DNA from: Hyphomicrobiales bacterium | Lineage (GTDB): Bacteria; Pseudomonadota; Alphaproteobacteria; Rhizobiales; Rhizobiaceae | Assembly (NCBI GenBank): GCA_900468625.1 | Contig: UBUL01000015.1 | Coordinates: forward strand, 62,001 to 126,000 | DNA: 64,000 nt | Direction of reading: 5' to 3' | Shown here: positions 42,765 through 50,723 of the stretch, piece by piece | Layout: each line of letters starts with the position of its first letter | Position numbering within the stretch: position 1 is the first letter of the stretch | Notes under the pieces: generated by a model | Told to the model about the DNA's origin: nothing | Seen by the model: only the letters and a program-made list of their open reading frames with translations | Database searches by the model: none | Program-made: the position numbers and the translations under genes

Positions 42765-42884
42765 TGGTCCCTCATCCTAACCTTCTCCCCGCATCGCGGG
42801 GAGAAGGAACGACAGAGAGTTCTTGGGCTAAGCGCGAAAACTCCCTCGCCCCGCTTGCGGGGAGAGGGTTGGGGTCAGGGGCCA
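42765..42884. repeat. RIME-like 120-bp mosaic palindrome
   Basis: Two hairpins sit inside an outer inverted repeat. Hairpin 1 has a 12-bp stem around ATC (42781-42807). Hairpin 2 has a 12-bp stem with one mismatch around TT (42843-42868). The outer 18-nt flanks (42765-42782 and 42867-42884) pair at 14 positions. Size and two-palindrome plan match Rhizobium-specific intergenic mosaic elements. A shorter relative is at 34375. Confidence 0.8.
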
Positions 42885-42931
42885 TGCTTGAAGTCTCGGT
42901 GAAAAGAGACTCGCCTGACCTTCACTAAAAC

Positions 42932-43819
42932 TTAGCCGAGCAATGCGGCCTTGTGCTCCTCGATGAAGCTGCGCAGCGTCTGCGGCTCCTTGCCCGTAAG
43001 CTTGTGGAAATCGTTGGTCAGGATATCGAATTTGCCCGCGCGGGTGTTGGCGTCGGCGGAAACGAGCATGTCGACCACGAATGGCGGCAAGCCGGCACCG
43101 GCGAGACCTGCGGCGAACTGTTCGTCATTGACCTGCACCACTTCAAGCGGACGGCCGGTGATTTTGCTGACGACGCTCGCCACGTCCTCGATGGTGACGG
43201 CGGTTGAGCCCGTCAGTGTGTAGGTGGCGCTGTCAGTTGCGTCAGACGCCAGGGCTGCGGCGATGGCGAGCGCACAATCTTTGCGGCTGATGTTGCTGAC
43301 GCGGCCGCCGCCCGTCGCGGTATACCACTTGCCGGTTTCGAGGCTGTGCGGCAGGCCCATCAGGTAGTTGTCGAAATACCAGGCGTCGCGCAGGATCGTA
43401 TAGCCGACGCCGCTTGCCTTGATGGCATTTTCCGTGCCGAGGTGGTCGGGTGCGAAACTGACGAGAGAATTTTCGGGCGCGGGCATCGACGTGTAGAGGA
43501 TATGCTTCACCCCGGCCTTCTTCGCGGCTTCGACGGCGGCGGTGTGCTGCTTCAGGCGCTGGCCGGGGACGGCGAGCGCGTCGGTGCTGATAATCAGCAG
43601 ACGGTCGATGCCGGCGAAGGCGGCCGACAAGGTGGCGGCGTCATCAAAATCGGCTTTGCGGGTGATGACGCCCTTGGCGGCGAGTTCGGCCAGCTTCTCC
43701 GGGCTGCGTGTAGCGGCAATGATGCGGCCGGGCGCGATCTTGTATGTTTCCAGCAGGTGATGAATGACGCGCTTGCCAAGCTGACCGGCGGCGCCGGTGA
43801 CGAGAAGAGTGCTGCTCAT
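42932..43819 (-). CDS. NmrA-like NAD(P)H-binding oxidoreductase (QOR2/YtfG type)
   Basis: A 295-residue atypical short-chain dehydrogenase. It has the Rossmann motif LLVTGAAGQLGKRVIHHLLE, ATRSPEKLAELAAKGVITRK, HILYTSMPAPENSLVSFAPD, GVGYTILRDAWYFDNYLMGL. This resembles NADPH-dependent quinone reductase 2. It is divergent from an HxlR regulator, the same arrangement as the QorR/qorA pairs known in other bacteria, so quinone or diamide stress is a likely inducer. ATG 43819 has AAGGGA upstream. CTAGCACTAG in the shared promoter region is a possible operator. Confidence 0.9.
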   Translation of the reverse strand: MSSTLLVTGAAGQLGKRVIHHLLETYKIAPGRIIAATRSPEKLAELAAKGVITRKADFDDAATLSAAFAGIDRLLIISTDALAVPGQRLKQHTAAVEAAKKAGVKHILYTSMPAPENSLVSFAPDHLGTENAIKASGVGYTILRDAWYFDNYLMGLPHSLETGKWYTATGGGRVSNISRKDCALAIAAALASDATDSATYTLTGSTAVTIEDVASVVSKITGRPLEVVQVNDEQFAAGLAGAGLPPFVVDMLVSADANTRAGKFDILTNDFHKLTGKEPQTLRSFIEEHKAALLG

Positions 43820-43957
43820 GTGTTTTCCCTTGTTGGACCGCCGCAAATTCGCAGAGGCCTTGATGCTCTCAAAAAGAGACTAGCACTAGAATAGGAATTG
43901 ACTTCGCGATGTAAAGAAGGCAGTTTTTCGGCTCCAAGTTACCAAAAGGGAACCGGT

Positions 43958-44377
43958 ATGGCAGCCAGCGCCGTCGTCAATCTGCGTGACAGCATAGACC
44001 CGCCGTTACGCGACGTCGATCTCAGCAATCTCGATTTCAGCAACTGTCCGGTGCGTGATCTGATCTCGCAGATCGGCGGAAAGTGGTCGGTGCTGATACT
44101 CGAAACACTGGCAAAACGGCCATATCGTTTCGGCGAGCTGCGCCGTCTGGTGCCCGATATTTCCCAGCGCATGCTGACGCAGACGCTGCGTGAACTTCAG
44201 CGTGATGGCTATATCGGTCGCGAGGTCTTCCCGACAAAGCCGCCGAGTGTCGAATACCGCATGACGGATCTCGGCTATTCGCTCTACCAGCCGTTGGCAC
44301 AGCTTCTTAACTGGGCCGAGGCCAATCACGAGGCCGTGCGTGCCGCTCGTGTCCGTTTCGATCAATCGCCGGACTGA
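43958..44377 (+). CDS. HxlR-family transcriptional regulator
   Basis: A 139-residue winged-helix regulator. The redox-type Cys is in LDFSNCPVRDLISQIGGKWS, followed by RFGELRRLVPDISQRMLTQT and a wing FPTKPPSVEYRMTDLG. ATG 43958 has AAGGGAACC upstream. It is divergent from the NmrA-like reductase and is followed after 9 bp by a flavin monooxygenase gene, so it probably controls both. Most likely it is a thiol-based sensor of quinones or electrophiles. It has a longer N-terminal arm than the HxlR protein near the left edge. Confidence 0.92.
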   Translation: MAASAVVNLRDSIDPPLRDVDLSNLDFSNCPVRDLISQIGGKWSVLILETLAKRPYRFGELRRLVPDISQRMLTQTLRELQRDGYIGREVFPTKPPSVEYRMTDLGYSLYQPLAQLLNWAEANHEAVRAARVRFDQSPD

Positions 44378-44386
44378 GCCTTTACA

Positions 44387-45634
44387 GTGAAATCTTTGAA
44401 GATCGCCATCGTCGGCGCCGGACCTGCCGGTCTTGCCGCCTCTCTCTTTCTCACTCGCGCCGGCCACACGACCGATATCATCGAAAGATTTGATAGCCCG
44501 GCCCCGGTCGGCTCGGCGCTGATGCTGCAGCCCACCGGATTGACCGTACTCGAATCGTTGGGCCTCGGTCCGGCCATTCATGCCGCCGGCAATCGCATCG
44601 ACCGGCTGTTCGGTACGGAAACCACCCGCGGCCGCATTGTCCTCGACGTGCGCTACAACGCGTTGCCGGGCGGGCGCTATGGGCTTGGCGTTCATCGCGC
44701 CGCGCTGTTCGACACTCTTTACGATGAAGTCTCCGTACGGCGACATCCGGTCCATACCGGACAGCGCGTCATCGGTGTGACGGAAGAGCGTGATGGAAGC
44801 CATCTTTCCGTCGACGGCGGCGAGCGCCTCGGGCCTTACGATCTCATCATCGATGCCAGCGGTGCACGTTCGGAGCTGGTAACGGCGTCATCTGTTGCGC
44901 CGCGCGCACGCAACCTCGTCTACGGCGCCTTCTGGGCAACGCTGGATTGCCCGGACGGATTGGTGGATCAGGCGGCCCTGACGCAGCGTTATGACAAGGC
45001 GAGCGTGATGATCGGCGTCTTGCCGGTTGGCAGGAGACGGCCGCACATGCCGAAGCAGGCGGCCCTGTTCTGGAGCTTGAAGGTGGCGGATGCCGATGAG
45101 GTGCGCAGATGCGGGCTTGAACGCTGGAAGCAGACGATCCGCGGTTATTGGCCGGAATGTGAGCCCTTGCTGGAGCAGATCGTAGACTGGGATCAGTTGA
45201 CGCTGGCGCGTTATGCCCATCGTACCGTGATGACGCCCTATAGCGGACGGACTGTCTTCGTCGGCGATGCGGCGCATTCCACCAGCCCGCAGCTGGGGCA
45301 GGGCGCCAACATGGCTCTGCTCGATGTGGCCGCGCTCGCGCATGCTCTGGCAGGACATGAAACGATCGAGGCCGCTCTTTCAGCCTATGCCAAGGCGAGG
45401 CGGATGCATGTGCGGCTGTTCCAGCTGCTCTCGTCCGCCTTCACGCCCTTCTACCAATCGGATTCAGCGGCGCTCGCCTGGATCAGGGACCGGTTGGTCG
45501 CCACCATCGCCAAGGTGCCTCCCGCGCCGCAGATACTGGCCGGTATTGTGTCCGGCACGCTGATCGACCCGTTTCATGGTGCCGGCCTGCAGGAATGCGA
45601 CTGGCTGCGGCAGGTTATGCCGCAGCCGTCCTGA
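44387..45634 (+). CDS. FAD-dependent monooxygenase (PHBH/UbiH family)
   Basis: A 415-residue flavoprotein hydroxylase using NAD(P)H and oxygen. It has the FAD motif IAIVGAGPAGLAASLFLTRA, the DG-type motif in LIIDASGARSELV and the GD motif RTVFVGDAAHSTSPQLGQGA, NMALLDVAALAHALAG. The GTG start at 44387 lies 9 bp after the HxlR stop, with no better ATG, so it is co-transcribed and coupled. Substrate is probably an aromatic or related ring compound, but this cannot be read from sequence. It converges on a repeat and the MFS gene. Confidence 0.9.
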   Translation: MKSLKIAIVGAGPAGLAASLFLTRAGHTTDIIERFDSPAPVGSALMLQPTGLTVLESLGLGPAIHAAGNRIDRLFGTETTRGRIVLDVRYNALPGGRYGLGVHRAALFDTLYDEVSVRRHPVHTGQRVIGVTEERDGSHLSVDGGERLGPYDLIIDASGARSELVTASSVAPRARNLVYGAFWATLDCPDGLVDQAALTQRYDKASVMIGVLPVGRRRPHMPKQAALFWSLKVADADEVRRCGLERWKQTIRGYWPECEPLLEQIVDWDQLTLARYAHRTVMTPYSGRTVFVGDAAHSTSPQLGQGANMALLDVAALAHALAGHETIEAALSAYAKARRMHVRLFQLLSSAFTPFYQSDSAALAWIRDRLVATIAKVPPAPQILAGIVSGTLIDPFHGAGLQECDWLRQVMPQPS

Positions 45635-45661
45635 TCAGTTCTTGCATCCCTTTGTTTCTAC

Positions 45662-45705
45662 GCAATTCCGGACGGGAAACCGCTACGCACTTTTCCTAGA
45701 ATTGC
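45662..45705. repeat. 44-bp palindromic intergenic repeat, copy 2 (overlaps MFS 3' end)
   Basis: Bounded by GCAATTC (45662-45668) and GAATTGC (45699-45705) and 35/44 identical by eye to the copy at 16177-16220. It contains the stop codon and last seven codons of the MFS transporter gene on the reverse strand. Confidence 0.8.
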
Positions 45706-46909
45706 TTTCGGTCAGGAAGGCAAGCAGTGCAATGACCGGGAAAGCGACGCCGATCCAGGAGGCCATGCTCCAGCCGCCGGTCGCATAGGCCCAGCCGCCG
45801 AGCGCGGAGCCGAGGGCGCCGCCGGCGAAGAAGGTCGCCATATAGAGGCCGTTGAGGCGGCTGCGATGCTCGGCGCTGAGCGCGAAGATGGCACGCTGGC
45901 CGAGCACGAGATTGGTCTGGACGCCGAAGTCCAGCATGATGCCGGAGAGTGTCAGCGTGATCAGCGCCAGCAATGAACCGCTGCCGGAAAAATGGCCGAT
46001 CAGGAAGGCAACGATCGCAATCGTCAGGGCGAAGGCGGTGGCAAGCTTGGTCCAGCCACGATCGGCAACGCGTCCGGCAATCGGCGAGGCGACGGCGCCT
46101 GCGGCTCCGGCCAGCGCGAAAAGCGCGATGCCGTTTTGCGTGAGGCCGAAGGCTGGGCTCGCCAGCAAAAGCGGGGTCGTCGTCCAAAAGAGGCTGAAGG
46201 CGCCGAACATGCAGGCCTGATACAGCGCGCGTCGCTGCAGAACCGGTGTGCGGAGCGCGAGATGGCCCATGGAGGACAGCAGCTGCCCGTAGTGCAGCTT
46301 GGTGTGCGGAACGCGGGCCGGCAGAACGAGGCGCAGGATGACGATCAGCCCGATCATGATGCCGGCCGAGATGATATAGACCGAGTGCCAGGACGAAAGC
46401 TCGGACAGGAAGCTGGCGGCCGGACGGGCGAGCATGATGCCGACGAGCAGGCCGCTCATGACGTTGCCGACGACGGCGCCTCGGCTGGCGTCCGGCGCCA
46501 TATGGGCGGCGAAGGGGACAAGAACCTGCACGGCGACGGATGCAAGGCCGATGCAGAGCGAGGCGAGCAGGAACAGCGTCGGCGACCATGCGAAGGCAGC
46601 GCCGATAAGCGCGACGGCGGAAAGCGCAATCAGCGTCAGGACCAGTTTCCGGTTTTCGAGAAGGTCGCCGAGTGGCACGATCAGCAGCAGGCCGAGGCCG
46701 TAACCGATCTGTGTCAGAGTGACGATAAGGCCGGTCGCCGCCGGGCTGAAGCCGAGCGACTGACTGATAGGGCCGGCGAGAGGCTGACCATAATAGAGAT
46801 TGGCGGCCACCAGCCCGCAGGCGGCGGCGAACATGAATGTGAGAAGCGGCGAAATGGTTTTGTCGGGGAGCGGGCTGCTCTCCGGTTTGACAGCGGCAAT
46901 TGCGGGCAT
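45683..46909 (-). CDS. MFS transporter
   Basis: A 408-residue inner-membrane transporter with 12 predicted hydrophobic helices. It starts LLTFMFAAACGLVAANLYYG, then QPLAGPISQSLGFSPAATGL, and loop 2-3 LGDLLENRKLVLTLIALSAV. The pattern resembles YgaY/sugar-efflux-like exporters. The last seven residues (SNSRKSA) and the stop come from a palindromic repeat, so the original C-terminus may have been replaced. It is 53 bp downstream of a TetR gene on the same strand, and repression of export by that regulator is likely. Cargo unknown. Confidence 0.92.
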   Translation of the reverse strand: MPAIAAVKPESSPLPDKTISPLLTFMFAAACGLVAANLYYGQPLAGPISQSLGFSPAATGLIVTLTQIGYGLGLLLIVPLGDLLENRKLVLTLIALSAVALIGAAFAWSPTLFLLASLCIGLASVAVQVLVPFAAHMAPDASRGAVVGNVMSGLLVGIMLARPAASFLSELSSWHSVYIISAGIMIGLIVILRLVLPARVPHTKLHYGQLLSSMGHLALRTPVLQRRALYQACMFGAFSLFWTTTPLLLASPAFGLTQNGIALFALAGAAGAVASPIAGRVADRGWTKLATAFALTIAIVAFLIGHFSGSGSLLALITLTLSGIMLDFGVQTNLVLGQRAIFALSAEHRSRLNGLYMATFFAGGALGSALGGWAYATGGWSMASWIGVAFPVIALLAFLTESNSRKSA

Positions 46910-46962
46910 GTCTCGTCCTCAATACAGGCAGGGGGAAGCGTTCCCCTGGATTTCAATGGGAA

Positions 46963-47580
46963 TCAGGTCAGCAGTTTCATCGCCGTCTCTGCGACGGCGA
47001 GCATCTGTTCGGTCTTGCGGCCGGTCTTGCCGATCACGCGCATGCCCTTCGTCAGGGCCAGCAGGGTGCAGGCGGTACTTTCCGGATCGACATTTTTCGG
47101 CACGGAGCCATCCTCTTGACCGAGACGGATCAGATTGAGGATGCGCCTTTCGTCGAAATCGAAGGCGACGCCGACACGACCGGCAACCTCTTCGTCGAAA
47201 AGGGCAAGCTCCGTCGCGCTTCCGACCACGAGACAACCGCGGCGGCCGATCTCACCGCACGAGGCCTCCGCGAAGAACATCACCAAGGCACGAAGTTTTT
47301 CATAGCCACTCGGAGCTTCCGCAAGCGTCTCATCGATGAGCTGTTGGCGGACTTGGCGATATCGGCTGAAAGCAGCAAGGAATACGCCGCGCTTGTCGCC
47401 GAACGCCTTGTAGACGCTGCCTGCGGTCAGACCCATGGCTTCCGTCAATTCGCTGATCGAGGCCGCATAGTAGCCACGCTCGGAAAAGACTCGCAGCGCT
47501 TCGTCCAGCGCGGAATCCATGTCGAATTCGCGTGGACGTCCACGAAGCTTCGGTGCGGTGTCGAGAGTATCTGTCGTCAT
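46963..47580 (-). CDS. TetR-family transcriptional regulator
   Basis: A 205-residue repressor. The N-terminal helix-turn-helix (about 15-65) reads RGRPREFDMDSALDEALRVF, ISELTEAMGLTAGSVYKAFG. The C-terminal ligand domain includes EASCGEIGRRGCLVVGSATEL, the TetR_C_6-like pattern. It is upstream of and in the same direction as the MFS gene, as in many drug-efflux units. A near-perfect palindrome directly upstream (47593-47608) is a candidate operator, implying autorepression. Ligand unknown. Confidence 0.92.
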   Translation of the reverse strand: MTTDTLDTAPKLRGRPREFDMDSALDEALRVFSERGYYAASISELTEAMGLTAGSVYKAFGDKRGVFLAAFSRYRQVRQQLIDETLAEAPSGYEKLRALVMFFAEASCGEIGRRGCLVVGSATELALFDEEVAGRVGVAFDFDERRILNLIRLGQEDGSVPKNVDPESTACTLLALTKGMRVIGKTGRKTEQMLAVAETAMKLLT

Positions 47581-47592
47581 GTCACTCTTTTA

Positions 47593-47608
47593 GGAAATGA
47601 TCGTTTCC
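47593..47608. promoter_or_regulatory. Palindromic operator candidate for the TetR-MFS unit
   Basis: GGAAATGATCGTTTCC is a 16-bp palindrome with one mismatched pair, 13 bp upstream of the TetR start codon. Position and symmetry fit a TetR dimer site. Confidence 0.6.
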
Positions 47609-47671
47609 AAATCAAGCGAATTTTTGCGTCGCAGCAAAATATTGCGCGAATGGTGGCTTCGGCCGGGTCCG

Positions 47672-48178
47672 TTATTCGTGGAAAAAGGCCATGTGGATCG
47701 CGTCCTTGTAGCGTCCATCTATGTGGAAGGACTTGCGCGCCAGTCCTTCGCGGACAAAGCCGACTTTCTCATAGAGCGCTATGGCTCTGCTGTTGTCGGC
47801 ATGGACGCTGAGTTCGACGCGTTCTATTCCCACATCGCGCGAGGCCCGCAACGTCGCGTCTATCAATCGACGTCCCACTCCCTGGCCACGATAGGCTGGA
47901 ATGATGCCCATGCCGAGCCTCCCAGTGTGGGCATGAGATGGAAAGGCGTGACGGCTGATGTCGCACCAGCCGACCACCTTTCCATCGGCAAGGGCAACGA
48001 ATTGCGGATTGCCGCCCTTGATCATACCAAAGACGAAGGCACGCGTTTCTTCCAGCGGGAAGGCTTCGAGCAGCGACAGATATTCCCGTTCGCGAGCCAC
48101 TGTATCGAGCGCCTTGTGAAAACCTTCGATGTGACCGGCTGATATAGGTTCGATCCGGATTTCGCTGCGTGCGGTCAT
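47672..48178 (-). CDS. GNAT N-acetyltransferase
   Basis: A 168-residue acetyltransferase with IRIEPISAGHIEGFHKALDT, FALADGKVVGWCDISRHAF-like region (VALADGKVVGWCDISRHAFP), acetyl-CoA loop IIPAYRGQGVGRRLIDATLR and HADNSRAIALYEKVGFVREG. ATG 48178 is chosen; an upstream TTG two codons earlier is less likely. It is monocistronic between a divergent-free TetR promoter region and the MarR-GNAT fusion gene. Substrate cannot be told from sequence. Confidence 0.9.
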   Translation of the reverse strand: MTARSEIRIEPISAGHIEGFHKALDTVAREREYLSLLEAFPLEETRAFVFGMIKGGNPQFVALADGKVVGWCDISRHAFPSHAHTGRLGMGIIPAYRGQGVGRRLIDATLRASRDVGIERVELSVHADNSRAIALYEKVGFVREGLARKSFHIDGRYKDAIHMAFFHE

Positions 48179-48267
48179 GGCCAATATCTTCGATATGCAA
48201 ATTTAGGATGCATCGATGATAGTGCTGAAGCTAAAGCGTGTCCATGCACGCAATCAGCCAGCTGAAC

Positions 48268-49197
48268 TCAGAGATCGAGTTCCCAGGTCTGGCCGTTCAA
48301 TTCCGGGCCGAACATGCGATGCCTTTCCTCCGCCACAAGCCTGAAGCCCGCCTTGATGTAGATGGCGCGTGCGGTGTCGAGAATGTCATTGGTCCAGAGC
48401 GAGAGTGTTCTGTAGCCAGCGTCGCGGGAGAAGCGGACGCATTCGTCGACCAGCAGCTTGCCGAGGCCGAGGCCGCGCGCGGTCTTGTCGACATAGAGCA
48501 GCCTGAGCTTGGCGATGCCGTCGCCGCCATCGGCAATCATGGCGGAGCCGACATTCAGGCCGCCCCTTTCGGCGATCCAGCAGCGGTCCTTTTGCGGATT
48601 GAAATTGGACAGGAATTTTCCGGCGACTTCGGCCACCAGTCCCTCGAAGCGGTCGTCCCAGCCGAATTCCTCAGTGTAAAAGCGTGCCTGACTTTGTACG
48701 ATCCAGCCGATGTCTCCAGCCCGATGGTTGCGGATGATGGCTGGTACCCCACTGGTTTCATCGGCGCCGAGCGTGTCCTGAATCGTTCGCATGGCCGCGA
48801 CGACGCGTTCGGGTTCGCCGATCGCAAGCTTTTCGAAGTGGCCGGAGATCTGAGCGCGCGAGCGGCGGACGAACTCCTCGAATTGCGCCTGTCCCTTGTC
48901 GGTGACTTTTATGACCTGGCTGCGCGCATCGTTCGGGTCCGGTGTCGTCTCGACCAATCCATCCTCGCGAAAGCGCTTGACGATGCGGCTGAGATAAGCG
49001 GGATCGAGATGAAGATCGCGCGTCAGCGCCGAGGCGGCGACGCCGCCGCGGAAGCCGACTTCGAACAGCACGCGCACATCCGTCAGCGTGTAGGGACTGT
49101 CGAGATAGGCCTTGTTCAGGACGCCGAGAAAATTCGTATAGAAGCGATTGAAGTCACGGACGGCATCGATGGTTGCGAATCCGGCAGCAGGGGGCAT
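48268..49197 (-). CDS. MarR-type regulator fused to GNAT acetyltransferase
   Basis: A 309-residue two-domain protein. Residues 10-140 form a MarR winged helix (SPYTLTDVRVLFEVGFRGGV, LHLDPAYLSRIVKRFREDGL, DARSQVIKVTDKGQ). Residues 155-309 form a GNAT domain (LYVDKTARGLGLGKLLVDEC, NDILDTARAIYIKAGFRLVA). The MarR-GNAT fusion is a known bacterial class that may couple ligand acetylation or sensing to transcription control. An inverted repeat upstream (49240-49254) is a candidate self-operator. Targets unknown. Confidence 0.9.
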   Translation of the reverse strand: MPPAAGFATIDAVRDFNRFYTNFLGVLNKAYLDSPYTLTDVRVLFEVGFRGGVAASALTRDLHLDPAYLSRIVKRFREDGLVETTPDPNDARSQVIKVTDKGQAQFEEFVRRSRAQISGHFEKLAIGEPERVVAAMRTIQDTLGADETSGVPAIIRNHRAGDIGWIVQSQARFYTEEFGWDDRFEGLVAEVAGKFLSNFNPQKDRCWIAERGGLNVGSAMIADGGDGIAKLRLLYVDKTARGLGLGKLLVDECVRFSRDAGYRTLSLWTNDILDTARAIYIKAGFRLVAEERHRMFGPELNGQTWELDL

Positions 49198-49239
49198 GAC
49201 ATCGTCTCCTCAAATATAAAAGACGGTGTCTATCATTTA

Positions 49240-49254
49240 TTGGACTCAGTCAAG
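49240..49254. promoter_or_regulatory. Operator candidate upstream of the MarR-GNAT gene
   Basis: TTGGACTCAGTCAAG is an imperfect 15-bp inverted repeat, and on the reverse strand it contains TTGACT, a possible -35 box. It lies between the MarR-GNAT gene and the racemase gene stop. Autoregulation is inferred. Confidence 0.35.
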
Positions 49255-49268
49255 TAAATTGATTGAGA

Positions 49269-49988
49269 TCAGGCTGCGCAGTTTCTGCGAGGTTTTTCAT
49301 CGGCAAGGGCAAAGTCTACGGCGGCTTCGGCGTGGATCGTCGTCGTATCGAAGCCGGGCAGGATCAGCGCATTCGGGTCGAGGATGAGGCAGATCTCGGT
49401 GCAGCCGAGGATGACGCTGTCGGCACCTTCGGCCCTGGCGCGCTCGATGATGCCGTTCAGCTTCCGGCGCGACTCGTCCTTGATGATGCCGGCGCAGAGT
49501 TCGTTGAAGATGATATCGTGCGTCACGGTGCGATCCTCGGGGCCGGGAACCATGACGGAGACGCCGTTCTCAGCCATGCGCTCGGCATAGAAGCCGTGTT
49601 CCATCGTATAGCGCGTCGCGAGCAGCAATGGCTTTACACGGCCTGCGGCCTTCAGCGCTGCCGCGGTTTCGTCGATGATGTGAATGAGCGGCACAGAAAT
49701 GCGCGAGGCGACCTCGGGAGCGATCAGATGCATGGTGTTGGTGCAGATGAGCACGCATTCGGCGCCGGCTGCCTGCAGGCGTTCCGCAGCATCGGCGAGA
49801 CGATCGGCGGCATCGTTCCAGCGGCCGGCTTTCTGCAGGGCGACAATCTCTTCGAAATTGACGGAGTACATAATCAGCTCGGCTGAGGACAAGCGGCCGA
49901 GCCGCTCCCGGACCATTTCATTGATCAGACGATAATAAACCGCCGAGCTTTCGAAACTCATGCCGCCGATGAGACCTATGGTGCGCAT
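49269..49988 (-). CDS. Aspartate/glutamate racemase family protein
   Basis: A 239-residue cofactor-independent racemase. The two catalytic cysteines are Cys82 in VLICTNTMHLIAPEVASRI and Cys196 in SVILGCTEICLILDPN. The N-terminus reads MRTIGLIGGMSFESSAVYYR, as in the RacX/YgeA group. Members interconvert D- and L-amino acids such as Asp, Glu or broader substrates. ATG 49988 is the family start. It is divergent from an Lrp-type regulator, across a region with three related palindromes, so amino-acid-responsive control is likely. Confidence 0.93.
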   Translation of the reverse strand: MRTIGLIGGMSFESSAVYYRLINEMVRERLGRLSSAELIMYSVNFEEIVALQKAGRWNDAADRLADAAERLQAAGAECVLICTNTMHLIAPEVASRISVPLIHIIDETAAALKAAGRVKPLLLATRYTMEHGFYAERMAENGVSVMVPGPEDRTVTHDIIFNELCAGIIKDESRRKLNGIIERARAEGADSVILGCTEICLILDPNALILPGFDTTTIHAEAAVDFALADEKPRRNCAA

Positions 49989-50050
49989 AATGCTGTTCTC
50001 CGCTTCCTGTTTGTAAGTAAGGCGATAGTGCTGCGATTCACGCGCCTTGT

Positions 50051-50120
50051 GTTTGCAAACTTTGTGGGATCGTCGCACCCATCCGCAACAATTTGCGCAA
50101 AACTTCAAATTCGTGCAAAA
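50051..50120. promoter_or_regulatory. Lrp-type operator array between racemase and Lrp genes
   Basis: GTTTGCAAAC (50051-50060) and TTTGCGCAAA (50092-50101) are perfect palindromes with centres 41 bp apart, about four helical turns. TTCGTGCAAA (50110-50119) is a related third site. All fit TTTGCNNAAA-type boxes on one face of the DNA in the divergent promoter region. Confidence 0.55.
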
Positions 50121-50150
50121 CAACAGCGTGATAATGAAGGGCTACCGCAC

Positions 50151-50615
50151 ATGCTTGATGACCGCGACCGAAAGATTCTCGAAATTTTGCAGGCCAATGC
50201 GGGCACATCGGTGACCGAACTTGCCGATCGCGTCGCGTTATCGGTCTCGGCCTGTTCGCGCCGCATCCAGCGCCTTGAGGAAAGCGGCCATATCGCCCGG
50301 CGCATCGTCGTGCTCGACCGCGAAAAGATGGGAGTGCCGACCACCGTCTATGCCTTGATCAAAACGGCGCATCACGCCGACGAATGGATCGAATCCTTCC
50401 GCAAGGTCATCGGCGACATTCCAGAGATCGTGGAGGCGCATCGGCTTACCGGGAATTATGACTACATCCTCAAGATCGTGTTGCCGCGTGTCGAACATTA
50501 CGATGTCATCTACAAGCAGCTCGTGCGCCGGGTTGAACTATTCGACGTCTCCGCATCCATTTCGATGGAGGAGCTGAAGAGCGGTGCGTCGGTTCCGGTC
50601 GGTTATGCACAATAG
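50151..50615 (+). CDS. Lrp/AsnC-family transcriptional regulator
   Basis: A 154-residue regulator. The N-terminal helix-turn-helix (1-55) reads MLDDRDRKILEILQANAGTS, VTELADRVALSVSACSRRIQ. The C-terminal RAM ligand-binding domain includes PEIVEAHRLTGNYDYILKIV. ATG 50151 has AAGGG 10 bp upstream and is the usual family start. It is divergent from the Asp/Glu racemase, which it probably regulates in response to an amino acid. Palindromes in the shared promoter region are candidate binding sites. Confidence 0.93.
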   Translation: MLDDRDRKILEILQANAGTSVTELADRVALSVSACSRRIQRLEESGHIARRIVVLDREKMGVPTTVYALIKTAHHADEWIESFRKVIGDIPEIVEAHRLTGNYDYILKIVLPRVEHYDVIYKQLVRRVELFDVSASISMEELKSGASVPVGYAQ

Positions 50616-50723
50616 GCGCTTCGCTGTATCTTGGACATGCAGAGGTGCCATGCATAAAAGATAGTTGCCGCTTACCCGTCTCAACCCTACGTCTTCCGCG
50701 GAACCCAGCCATGAGGTGTTGTC

